64,000 nt of DNA from Chondrilla cf. caribensis. Taxonomy: Eukaryota; Porifera; Demospongiae; Chondrillida; Chondrillidae. Position 1 is the first letter of the stretch; every line of letters starts with the position of its first letter. This document shows, piece by piece, positions 34,873 to 56,239 of the stretch. Below the pieces are notes generated by a model. It did not search any database, was not told the origin of the DNA, and was given only the letters and a program-made list of their open reading frames with translations. The stretch lies in the NCBI GenBank assembly GCA_964020155.1, contig OZ026552.1, forward strand, positions 1,447,001 through 1,511,000. Reading direction: 5' to 3'. Both the position numbers and the translations under genes were made by a program.

Positions 34873-36266
34873 CACACGATTAATGCTGTGTAGGATGAGA
34901 ATACACAACTACATCTGGCTGCTCAGTCTGGTCTACTTGGATGTGTTGAAGTAAGTGTGTACCTGTACCAACGTATGTATGAATGTATGTATGTAATGTA
35001 CTGTACAGTTTATATGTACAGTCGAACCTTATTAATACAAAATCTCTACAGCATAAGATTATTGTTAAGTCCGTACATTTTCAGCTGATGTACACATGCA
35101 TTATGTGAGTACTGTCAACATGAAATGCTTTTAGCCTGGAATTGTGGAATTATCCATAGAATTTCGCGTTAAGGAGGTTCAACTGTACATTGGTGTGTAC
35201 GTGGTGTGCTTTGTATGTATGTATATTGTGTATACCTACGTATGTATGTACGTACATGTACATATGTAAATGTATCAAGAGATTCTGTATGCACCATGCA
35301 TATGTGCTTATTATCCTCTCTTCTAACGCCAACACCCAGCTTCTCTTGGCTTATGGGTCTCCGTTGTTGATAAAGAACACTTTGGGAAAGACTCCATGTG
35401 ATTTGGCATCAGATTCTGGTCAATTTGTCATAGTAAAACTACTGGAGCCCAAGATGGTGTTTGTAGTGAGTGGATGTGTAGTGTGCTGTGAGTGAGTGTG
35501 TAGAGTGCTGTGTATGAGTGTGTGTGTATGTAGTGTTGTGTGTAGTGTGCTGTGAGTGTGTAGAGTGTTGTGTGTAGTGTGTGTATGTAATGTTGTGTGT
35601 AGTGTGCTGTGAGTGTGTATAGAGTGCTGTGTGTAGTGTGCTGTGAGTGACTGTGTGTGGTGAACTTACTTGTAACTTGCAATTTTTGACATTTTTCTCC
35701 CAATTCTCATTTGTAGCCAACAGAAAAATCAGAAATGGAAACAGACGATGACCACTCCTTCAGGGCAAGGGTACGTCTGATCCTCATATTTGAATGGCGA
35801 GAGTTGGCTTTACTCCATTTGCGTGTGGAGACCGTTGTACTACCAGCTAGTGTACTCGGTGTTGTGGGAATGTGTCTTGTCATCTAGGAATGAATCCATT
35901 TATCTCTATTTGTGTGTGCCAGACCTACACAATGCAGCACCCAGAAGGATTGCACGAGATGAAGGAGAAGCTTGTGAAGGAGTTGAAGGCAAAACTGACG
36001 GTACCCCCAGACATGCGGGCTTTGCTATCCCTGTCTGTACCTAAATGTGGAGAGATCAAGCTCCGTTCATTTGCAGCTGAGTTGCTGCTTGTCCATTATG
36101 GTGAGGAGAATATGTCCACTATTTGCTATATATCATGTGACTGTCACAGGACTTCTTTCCCAATAGACTGGTCCATAGAGAAGGTACGTACTTGAAGTAT
36201 GGAAAAAAGATCCTTTCGAAACTTTGAAAGATGCAAAACATAAGTTGATGAAAGTCTATGTGAGAG

Positions 36267-36330
<64 letters not shown>

Positions 36331-37880
36331 ACACACACACACACACAACATCGCAACCTGCACTTCAATGTGCATTGTCTAATTCTTTATCTACTCTTAC
36401 AGTTGTAGTTCATGAACATCTCCCAAAGCCCTTGTCAACACATTATAATGGGAATTTTGATGACGAGCCAGAGTTCAGAAGACTAGAGCCGCCACTGCAG
36501 AGCCTGCAACCAGCAGGGAACTTCGAGGTTAGTGGGGGGGGGGGGGGGGGTGATGGATGGCTTCCCTCCTACCTGTCCTGTTCTGAGCACACATCCCCTC
36601 TGCTGTGCCTCACCTGGGACTTTGTTTGCTACAGTACATAGAACAGACACACGTATATAGTGAAACCTCTCTAAGCCGACACTCAATGCGACCTGAGAAT
36701 AATGTTGGATTAGGAGGTTGTTGGATTATGGAGTGCCTCTTACCATACCTATGTATGGTGACTGTACCTCATATAATGGTCGGATTAGAGAGAATATTGG
36801 ATTATAGAGGCGTCGGATTACCCTCTGATGTGCATGGCCATCATGTAAAATCTGTTGTTGTTGTTGTTGTTTACAGATTCCAGTGATGAATTTGTTATTG
36901 TCATTCCACCGTGCTTTGATCCGAATGCTCCCCTCACTGCTGCTGGACAGACTCAGCAGAACGCTGTCGAGGTCAGGACCAACGACAGGAATAACACTAT
37001 TTGTGGAGAAGACAGCATTGGGGGGCTCCCGGACTGGGAAGTGCTGTCCTCGCCAGACGGACCACCCCAGCCTATTCCCCAACTAGGACCTAATTCGGAC
37101 AACACCAGCCCACCTGTTTCGCCAAATGCCACACCAAAGCAGGCCAGGAGGGATGCCTGCAACTTCAAGTTTCATAGGAAGACCCTTGGTGAGGCCACCA
37201 TTAAGGAGCCTCTCACCATAGCCACTGGTCTGGTTGATAAGTTCACCAACTTTGTCAAGGACATCCATGTCCACCACCGCCCACAAGACTCCCCAGCTGG
37301 GGACATTAGGCTTGAACCCGTTGATAGCAACCAGAATATTTGTGGACAGAATGACCTCAACACCCCTTTCGAAGGTGGATCAGATGAGGACTTTCAGGTA
37401 CGTATGTTTGTATGTATGTACATATTTGCTGCTGTGTGTGTTACAGCACTTGTCTGTGTGGTCTGCCTCACTGTATGTTCTCCAGATGTTGTATTCATCC
37501 ATCTTGTTTGTCCGTAGGATGCCTGTACAGATTTGGTTGACCAAAATATACTTAAGTCAGTTGAAGTCGTTCAGCAGGTTGGAGACTCCAACAAATATAC
37601 TCCAGAGCTCGAACAAGAGTCTACAGTAGAGAACACACAGGAAGGTATCCAATGTGAAGGAGACAGTTGTGATAACACTTTTACCACACCTGCTTTCAAG
37701 CTTCCAAAGAAGTACACACCTCCACAGGCAAAGTGGGCACCTCCTAAAGAACCCACTAGCCTCGTGGATAGGCTGGTGAGCATGGGATTCCCAAATCGCC
37801 ACCTGAACGAGGAGCTGTTGAAGAAGCACAACAACCACATAAGAGCTGTTGTGAATGACCTCCTCGACCGCCAGAGTTGA
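34164..37880 (+). CDS. ankyrin protein with ANKIB1-like N-terminus and NBR1-like LIR-UBA tail
   Basis: Exons 34164-34667, 34894-34950, 35340-35465, 35717-35770, 35923-36100, 36167-about 36187, about 36404-36534, 36877-37396, 37518-37880; about 650 residues. The start MGAVETKF aligns with ANKIB1 (MG-x-x-x-T, a possible myristoylation site). Ankyrin repeats follow (NDTPLIYAVRFEHKLF; NGQTAFHVACA; DENTQLHLAAQSGLLGCVE; GKTPCDLASDSG), then KLLEPKMVF and HPEGLHEMKEKLVKE...FAAELLLVH, also ANKIB1-like. ANKIB1 then has RING-IBR-RING; here no such cysteines exist. Instead DSSDEFVIVIPPCFDP resembles the NBR1 LC3-interacting motif (F-x-x-V after acidic residues), and MGFPNRHLNEELLKKHNNHI resembles the NBR1 UBA. 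This suggests a ubiquitin-binding autophagy adaptor. Exons 6 and 7 limits are uncertain: a 4-base gtac duplication after GAGAAG removes the longer exon 6 of unit 1, though exon phases still allow an open route. Confidence 0.75.
35019..35185. mobile_element. pogo/Tigger-type MITE, unit 2
   Basis: Same element and position as 29996-30162, with TA on both sides. Confidence 0.75.
36270..36350. repeat. (CA)n in the exon 6-7 intron of unit 2
   Basis: Longer than the matching, imperfect (CACAC/CCCAC) run of unit 1 at 31300-31350. Confidence 0.95.
36657..36832. mobile_element. pogo/Tigger-type MITE, unit 2
   Basis: Copy of the element at 31660-31828, in the same intron of unit 2. Confidence 0.6.
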
Positions 37881-38515
37881 ACTTGCTGTGTGTAATTCAC
37901 CTACCTACCCACAATAATAATGAAATGTTTCATAGTTTAGCACCCACATCCAAACACACACTGCATATTGAAATTATTATTACGAATATATTATAGTGTG
38001 TTAAAATGATTTGTATAAATTTATTCTGATGCATACAACTTCATATTATGCGTATTAGTGCAGTATTAAATTATGTTTTGTGCATTGAAAGGTAGTTACG
38101 TGGGTCAAAGTTTGATCCTATTACACCAAACTCTCCAAACCAACAAGTATCCCCCCCCCACACACACACTGGAACTACTTATAGGCATCTCTTTTCGGGC
38201 TTTGAGGTTATTATGTTTGGCAAACCCGTTATGCCCGAATTCCAGACAAATTTCTAATTCTTGGAATATCAAAATAGGGCATCTTTTTCAAGGAACCCCT
38301 AAAAATTAATTTTAGAGTACCCAATCAGCGATAATAATCACTTATTAGTAGCTACCACTAGTCTATACATAATATTGTTGTCAATCATTCCTGCATTGTC
38401 GTACATATGCTGCCTATATATAGTGCTCCCCATTTGTGTGGTACATGTAGTGATTGTATAATGATGCATACAACATACAGTACATTGTAATGATTGATTG
38501 AGGTTATGGGTGGTT

Positions 38516-38846
38516 TATGTCCTTGAGTTAAAAAAAAAATCAAAAGGTCACCCACTGAGGGTCGAACAAACCCATGGTCGGCTTTATAGGGACTTTCCAC
38601 ATATACTGTGTACTTGGTCATTCCGCGAATGCAGAAGACACTATTCTAGCTGGGAGGTCAGCCGCGAGTCCCAAAGCTCCCCCCTACGGTTCTTTGTAGA
38701 GAGTATTGCAACTGACCACCAGGAAGTGAGCTCTTTTTTTTCAGAGAAAAAAACCGTCCTTTCGAGGTTTCGAACCCGCGACCTGGAGCCTAGAGTCGTG
38801 TCACCTGACCAACCGGCTACCGTGACCTATCTATTTTATTATTAGT
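38516..38846 (-). mobile_element. tRNA-derived SINE, unit 2
   Basis: Near-identical to 33505-33835, with the same A- and B-box-like blocks. Confidence 0.65.
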
Positions 38847-39077
38847 ATCTGCGCTATTTATAGTTGCCCCAAGTGTACAATTTGATAAAAAATGATAAAA
38901 GTGGAGTCGCAGAAGCCTTCTCCAGCTCTTAAAATACTTGGACGTCTACTTTAGGTTTGGAGAAACCTTCGCTGGAGATATAAAGTTCGGCGAAGCCGTT
39001 TCGCTTGAATTCCAGCCGAATTTCTAATTCTCGGCCTTTTGAAATCGGCCATCTTTTCGCGCAATATAAAATATAAT

Positions 39078-40874
39078 TGGGGCGAGCCTAAGCGAGCCCC
39101 ACACTTGCGAGTCGGCCGCCTGCCCGCCTACGCTTCCGGTGTGGATATATATATATATTTGTTTGTTTTACATATTTAGGCCAACAATTTGGTCAACGTT
39201 TTCGACGTCTGGCGCGATCGTCTGACCCTTTGGAGGACGGAAACTCTTTTCATGACGTCCGGGACGTCTGGAGAAAGACGTGGATGGCCTTTTCGAGATG
39301 ATCGAGGCGAATTTTCACACACGTTGACGTTTCTTTCTTTGGGACGCCGTGCCATTTTGATCGACTGCCAAATCTGATACTGACCGAATTGAACCCCTTC
39401 GAACCGTTCGACAGACACAAGAAACATTCTTCTAGAACTAGGATGAAGCGGGGACACTCGGGACATCTTCTGAAAGGCAGGAAATGACCGGGGAACCAGG
39501 GTTCTTCTTCGGCGAATCGGGCGTTATATCTTACGTGTTAAAACATCTATATCTCATTGTTTTGACCATTCTAAAACCTTTACATGGTTTGTTAGACCAC
39601 ATATTCATATTTTTGAACCTTTTGTGTCTGAATGATTCTCTTGTGGGACAAGGAATCTCGAAATACATGTTAAGGCCCTCTCACACATAGAAACGCAAAG
39701 TAACGTTGTCGTAACGCATACACCAACTGCTATTGTTCCTGTACTCCTACTTGGGCACATCTGCTGCTAAATGAGACAGACCCTATGTGCACATGCTGAC
39801 ATATGCACCTGAATGGGGCAAGCTGTAGCTATCTAACACAATGAGATGACATCAATGCATTTTGATGTACACATTTATCAACATTTGGTATTTCTTCCTA
39901 TACAGTGTAGTACTTTTGGTGTAGGGAGTAAGTTAAGGTAGAGTTAGGATAGGGTTAGGGTTAGGGTAGGGTTAGGGTTTTATATTTACGCATTGACTCA
40001 TTTTGATGCTGTGTAATACATCTATAAAATCATTATCATCCTTTAATACAACACAGACATCTCTGTGCTGCAACATGGAATAAACATGTTGTCACTACTG
40101 CAACTACTGCACAGCAGCAGAACCCAGCACACTGCATGTACTTAGCCACCCTATCAGGCACTTATGGATATGCTGGCATTTCCATAATCGCCTGAATAGA
40201 GCATGCATGCTGCAGACATCAGTCAGTGCCTATGTGTGCGTTTTCAATGCCGGCTACTGCATGCGCATCTATGCTGACCCCTGCTAACAGGGCGAGCTTA
40301 GGCGAGCCCCTTCAGACTCTGTCTGAACTAGTTACCGAGCGTTAGCGAGGTAATTGTTTCCGTTCGTTAGGGGAGTCCGATCGAGCAGCCCACGCTCTTA
40401 ATTGCGGTGGCCGCCAATATTGTTGGATTTAGGTCATTTTTTGGTTTCTTTGAACGCAAATCGTTCGTCGATCGAAGCGTTCAGCACTAACTCGTCCAAC
40501 CGGTGGTAATGGGGCACCGTCGCAGCATATGTTGAAATGGCAAACTTGGACAAAGGTTGCCTGTGGTTCACACAAGATCCGTTAAAAGAGCACTTACTTT
40601 TCGATTCCTCCTGTCGACAAATTTCGGACTACATCACTACCAAGTACCTTAAGACAATTCGAATAACAATTGTCAACTTTTTTGCACAACGATTTTTCGA
40701 TTTCCATCGCCGAAGAGCAGGGTTCGCCAATCCGTCGTTCGGGACACCAAATGGTCGGCCATCATGACGTCCATTTTGGAAGACATTTTTAGATGATGTC
40801 ACTGAACTACGTCATATCGTAGATCTTGATATGCAAGATCTATTTGCGAGGTTCTGAACTTTGTTCACAACTAG
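39078..40874. mobile_element. 1.8-kb insertion between units 2 and 3
   Basis: The sequence ataaaatataat|ataaattc, continuous before unit 2 (near 34070), is split here: left part ends at 39077 and right part resumes at 40875. The insert opens with a gggcgagcc/ggcgagcccc hairpin. It contains a second gcgag-rich block (40288-40350), a telomere-like tract, and GC-rich ends unlike the surrounding DNA. No long open frame and no clear terminal inverted repeats. Its class is unknown. Confidence 0.7.
39941..39980. repeat. interstitial telomere-like (TTAGGG)n tract
   Basis: Several TTAGGG and TAGGG units in tandem within the 1.8-kb insertion. TTAGGG is the usual animal telomere repeat. Confidence 0.85.
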
Positions 40875-41472
40875 TATAAATTCACTGTTTCAGTTACGTG
40901 TGAGAAACCATTATGACATTATGTTACCTAAAGACTCTTGACAGATTCTAATGATCAGTGCGTACTGGAGATGGGTGCAGTGGAAACGAAGTTCTTTCAG
41001 TTTTTACTAACCGAAGAAGAACGGAAAGATGACAGTAAGAAGGAATCGAAATGGAAATTACCTGGAGAAGAAGAGATCCTTCGGAAGATGCAGTGTTCGG
41101 AATCCGATATGTCAGCCCACTTACAGAAGAACTTTAATCCTAATAAACACACGGGACCCAGTCCTTCCAACGACACGCCTCTGATATACGCTGTCAGGTT
41201 CGAGCACAAACTTTTCCTGAACGAATGCCTTCGATTTGGCGGTGACCCTTTCGTAACTAACGCCAATGGTCAGACAGCCTTTCATGTAGCGTGTGCTTCT
41301 TCTCGTTCGAGTCAGAGAACAGACAAAGAGAGAAAGGAACTCCTCCAAATGCTCTTAGACCAGCCCGTGAAGAAAGAATATCAACTACCGTTTATCAATG
41401 GTTCGAACCGCGAGAGGAGGAATGGAATGGACAAGAGTTATGTTTATCATCCATCTGTGTGTCTGTTGGACA

Positions 41473-41543
<71 letters not shown>

Positions 41544-41695
41544 GTGTTTGTGTGTGTGCGTGTGCGTGTGCGTGCATGTGTGTGTGTGCGTGTGCGTGTG
41601 CGTGCATGTGTGTGTTTGTGTGAGTGTGTGTGTGTATGTGTGTGTGTGTGTTCACACGTTTATCATCCATCTGTGTGTCTGTTGGACAAGGTGTG

Positions 41696-41728
<33 letters not shown>

Positions 41729-42047
41729 GTGTTTGTGTGTGTGCGTGTGCGTGTGCGTGCATGTGTGTGTTTGTGTGAGTGTGTGTGTGTATGTGTGTGT
41801 GTGTTCACACGTTTCAATGCTGTGTAGGATGAGAATACACCACTACATCTGGCTGCTCAGTCTGGTCTACTTAGATGTGTTGAAGTAAGTGTATACCTGT
41901 ACCAACGTATGTATGTAATGTACCCCGATGCGTGGGCGTTTTCAATCAACTTCAAAAGCGCCGACAGGAGTACATTCGCGATGTACTGGGGTACATTTGT
42001 GATGTACCCCAGTTTTTGTAAGTGGCATTATTTAATCTAATAAGCTT

Positions 42048-42540
42048 CGGCTAGTTACTGAGCGAACGACGAAACTCGCCGAACCCACGAGCCTCGGAAT
42101 ATTTATCGAGCGAACGAGGAAGCTCGTCGAACCCAAAAGCCTCAGAATATTTTCCGAACGAACAAGGAAAACTTGCCAAACCCATGAACCTTGGAAAATA
42201 TTTACCGGATGAATGAGGAAACTTGCCGAAACCAAGAGCCTTACAGAACGAACGAACGAACAACGAGCCTTAGAATATCTACAGAAGGAACGAACGAACA
42301 AAATAGGAAACTTGCCAAAACAACGAGCCTTAGAATATCTACAGAAGGAACGAACGAACGAAATAGGAAACTTGCCAAAACAACGAGCCTTAGAATATCT
42401 ACAGAAGGAACGAACGAACGAAATAGGAAACTTGCCAAAACAACGAGCCTTAGAATATCTACAGATTCTGAAGGAACGAACGAACAAAATAGGAAACTTG
42501 CCAAAACAACGAGCCTAGGAGTATTAACTTTACCGAACGA
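42048..42540. repeat. 60-bp minisatellite (cttgccaaaacaacgagcct)
   Basis: At least four near-perfect 60-base units at 42240-42520, the middle ones identical, fading leftward into diverged units that share cgaacgaggaa and a cctcggaatatt-type phrase. It opens in several frames on both strands, but every unit repeats the same peptide, so it is not a gene. It is absent from the matching intron in units 1 and 2. Confidence 0.9.
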
Positions 42541-42672
42541 AAGACGAAACTTGCTGAAACGAGCCTGAGGATGAAATTTACTAAACTATTCCTAACACTT
42601 AGTACATCCGCACAGTACACACCGAAAGCAGGGTATAACTACTACATGTATTGTACAGTTTATATGTACGTA

Positions 42673-42839
42673 CAGTCGAACCTTATTAATACAAAATCTC
42701 AACAACATAAGATTATTGTTAAGTCCCTACATTTTCAGCTGATGTACACATGCATTATGTGAGTACTGTCAACATGAAATGCTTTTAGCCTGGAATTGTG
42801 GAATTATCCATAGAATTTCGTGTTAAGGAGGTTCAACTG
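42673..42839. mobile_element. pogo/Tigger-type MITE, unit 3
   Basis: Third copy of the element at 29996-30162. Confidence 0.75.
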
Positions 42840-43330
42840 TACATTGGTGTGTACGTGGTGTGCTTCGTATGTATGTATATTGTGTATACCTACGTATGTA
42901 TGTACGTACGTACATGTACAAACGTAAATGTATCAAGAGATTCTGTATGCACCATGCACATGTGCTTATTATCGTCTCTTCTAACGCCAACACCCAGCTT
43001 CTCTTGGCTTATGGGTCTCCATTGTTGATAAAGAACACTTTGGGAAAGACTCCATGTGATTTGGCATCAGATTCTGGTCAATTTGTCATAGTCTACTGGA
43101 GCCCAAGATGGTGTTTGTAGTGAGTGGATGTGTAGAGTGCTGTGAGTGAGTGTGTAGAGTGTGTAGAGTGCTGTGTGTAGTGTGCTGTGAGTGTTGTGTG
43201 TGAGTGTGTAGAGTGTTGTGTGTAGTGTGTGTGTATGTAATGTTGTGTGTAGTGTGCTGTGAGTGTGTATAGAGTGCTGTGTGTAGTGTGTTGTGTTGTT
43301 GTGGTGTTGTTGTGTTTGTGTGTGTGTGTT

Positions 43331-43400
<70 letters not shown>

Positions 43401-43422
43401 TGTAAGCAATGCATTATTTCAG

Positions 43423-44060
43423 GGAAGTGTACTCTACAACTACTTTTCTCATGGTAAACTGGAAAGAACAGAAGGATCCTCAATTACTGAAGGCATTGGT
43501 CAGGGAAGAGTGACTAACAATGTATCTGGTGCTCCTATAGATTCTGCTGTTATGATATCTGATGAAGAGGCTGTAACAATGGTGTGTGGCATAATATTAG
43601 TTGATTTGTTTATTTGTAAAGTCATGTAGTTGTCACTTTTTAGACATTTAGAATTCTCCATGAAGAAGGTATCTTTGTGGGAGCATCATCTGGATTGAAC
43701 GTTGCTGCTGCTGTTAAGGTTTGCTTAATGGTCTACACCTTGCTAGTATCATGGTAACACACACACATAATTTATAGGTTGCAAGAACATTGGGGCCTGG
43801 CAAGACCATTGTCACTTGCTTGTGGGATTCAGGACAGGTCAGCAGTATCCACTGAAGTAGTCGCATTGTTGTGAACATATTTTTAACTCTCCAGAGGTAC
43901 TTCTTCAAACTGTTTAGTAGGACAGTATTGAAGGACCGAGGTGAGAGGGTCAATAGGGGCATACCTGTAGCTGGTAAGTAAAATGTGAATGCTCTGCTCT
44001 TGCCTTCCTGCAGGTCTTCTTCAAACACTTCCAGAGAAATATCACAGTTCTTTGCATTGA
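43423..44060 (+). CDS. cysteine synthase-like C-terminal half (partial)
   Basis: Exons 43423-43581, 43644-43718, 43778-43837, 43895-43940 and 44014-44060 join without frame breaks and end in TGA, about 130 residues. They read GSSITEGIGQGRVTNN, then FVGASSGLNVAAAVK, then GPGKTIVTCLWDSGQRYF, then LKDRG and LPEKYHSSLH. These are the C-terminal motifs of PLP-dependent cysteine synthase / cystathionine beta-synthase-fold enzymes; GASSGLN resembles the cofactor-contacting loop region. The N-terminal half with the PLP lysine is missing: ankyrin unit 3 lies where it should be. A residual gene cut by the array, or a chimeric transcript with ankyrin exons, are both possible. It should not be active alone. 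Confidence 0.8.
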
Positions 44061-44295
44061 CAGTAATAAGAATTGAGCACTTTTGAATTTACCATTCTAC
44101 TTATTAATAAAATGCAAAAAGTTGATTCAGTCATATTATTCCACAGTTGAAATTCTTGCAAACATACGTAAGTGTTCCAAACTGATAAAGGTGACTGACA
44201 TACTTTCATTTTGAAACCTTTTGGCTTTGTAAAACGTCAAATTCAACTACATGTGGGACAATCAGCATCTTGATTTTAATGCCTTATCCACTAAT

Positions 44296-44419
44296 TAGGC
44301 GTTCTCGTTGTTCTATCACATGACTGTGGCCAACATCCGTGAAAATTTTATCTGCAAATTTTCATTTTTGGAGCCATCTGCAAGAATTTTATCCCATGAA
44401 AATTTCCCGCTATAAGGTA
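44296..44419. mobile_element. partial copy of the 9.7-kb MITE
   Basis: Matches 9813-9933 from attaggc(a/g)ttctc to tttcccgctata(c/a)ggta; the left end is missing or too diverged. Confidence 0.75.
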
Positions 44420-44679
44420 ATTAACCTAACATAATCGTAATTACATTGTAAAATAATAGTATCGCAATCATATGGTACCATATTGCAAATTGTAATCGTA
44501 ATTCACTCATAGTTACATTGCAATTCTACGGTAAGCATACAAGTGTACTTTTTAAGTATGTAAAAATAATATTGCACATAATTGTTGTGGAATCATAAAA
44601 CTATTGTGGTCTTTCTCTGATCAAGTAATGTGAATTCAATGTAATGTGATGGTAATCACGCTGAATTATATCACAAGTC

Positions 44680-45380
44680 AAGTTCTCCATGATGTATAAC
44701 GTATGTACAATCCTGTACAGATAAACCTATGTACATATCTCAAACATATTGTCATGCATATGTACATGAACAAAAGTACAACCCTATGAAAATGTAATTC
44801 ACATGCATATCTCAAACACATTGTCATGTACATGTACATATATAATGTACCGGTGTATCCCATGTACATACGTATCACAAATACATACATTTCCATGTAC
44901 CTGTACTTACAATCCTGTACAGGGTAACCTACATACAGAGAGTTCTGTCATGATAGTAGAATTGCAGTTTTTAAGTATTTAAAATATCGTATAGCTTAAT
45001 TGTAAATTGTTCATTACGGTAGCAGAAATGTGAAAAGATTGTAATTTTCCACAAATCATATTGTAATTCTTTCATAATGAACAATGTGAATTTATCATAA
45101 AGTAATTGTAATCACACCGGAATTATGTAGATTACAATAAGTCAAGTTTTCCATGATGTGTACATAATATACATAATCTCCTGTACATGTACAGGTGTAA
45201 CTTGCAAACATGTCTCAAACACATTGTTATGTACGTACATGTACAAACATAATGTACCGGTGTAACCCATGCGTGTGTACATACCTCAAAGATTTTGTCA
45301 TGTACCTGTACGTACATTTCTGTACAGGGAATCTTCAATTTTTATATACACCATGTGTATCAGAAACATTGTTGTACACA
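44680..45380. repeat. degenerate gtac/tacag array, inverted relative to 11.5 kb
   Basis: Repeated atctcaaacacattgtcatg, acatgtaca and acaatcctgtacag phrases. These are reverse complements of the units at 11540-12020. No coding sequence. Confidence 0.6.
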
Positions 45381-45819
45381 CATACATGCAAAGGCACTGA
45401 CCAGGTAAAACCCTGTTCAAACATAAACTTTAACTCTCAGCTTCATTTTTCTTTTTACTCTCAAATTTTTACGAATATATGTTAATTTTATTCATATTAA
45501 TAGTCAACAATGTACATGCTGGTAAATAGTGCAGCCAGAACAGTCTATAGACTATATTATACCGATGATTTCTGACTACATATGGAGTTCCGAAAAACAT
45601 CTCAATTTAATTCAATGTCATCAATTGTGCCCAAAGTATAGTCAGTGGAGTTATCATTTATGGTTATTATCCATGTACCCACATGCACATGCATGATTTG
45701 TGTTTTATAATTCAGTTTTGACAATACTTTATCATTATTATAATATTATACATGAAACAATCAATACTAATTATTGCGACTCCAAAATAATCATGATAAT
45801 TTCACATACAATGACATAA

Positions 45820-56168
<10,349 letters not shown>

Positions 56169-56239
56169 TATGATGTCCGGATGTAGGTAATCACGTGGTC
56201 TATGAATACACTTAATCAATATTCCGCGATCGATCACCT

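Larger units (their letters stand above)
34106..40912 (+). repeat. tandem unit 2 (about 5,010 bp plus insertion)
   Basis: Second copy of the ankyrin-LIR-UBA unit, nearly identical to unit 1 also outside exons. Its 3' part is split by a 1.8-kb insertion at 39078-40874. Confidence 0.9.
40971..43119 (+). pseudogene. ankyrin gene, unit 3 copy, truncated
   Basis: Exon 1 (40971-41474) and exon 2 (41828-41884, DENTPLHLAAQSGLLRCVE) are open. Exon 3 (42998-43119) lost five bases after GTCATAG, so KLLEPKMVF becomes YWSPRWCL and stops. Exons 4-9 with the LIR and UBA are missing: after a GT-rich tract to about 43400 the sequence becomes cysteine-synthase exons. Part of the exon 1 end and its donor is duplicated at 41660-41694. 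The intron between exons 2 and 3 carries a 0.7-kb insertion (about 41923-42640). Confidence 0.8.

Noticed and set aside
39176..39466. 96-residue minus-strand frame in the 1.8-kb insertion
   Set aside because: No recognisable motif, no splice or start context, and frame length is expected in GC-richer DNA.
39941..39980. True chromosome end
   Set aside because: The tract is only about 40 bases and unique sequence continues on both sides.
42240..42520. CRISPR-like array
   Set aside because: Units are contiguous with no unique spacers, and the genome is clearly eukaryotic.
42191..42568. Repeat protein (NERNRKLAKTTSLRISTEG units) as a gene
   Set aside because: The 60-bp minisatellite is open in several frames on both strands, as expected for a repeat whose length is a multiple of 3.
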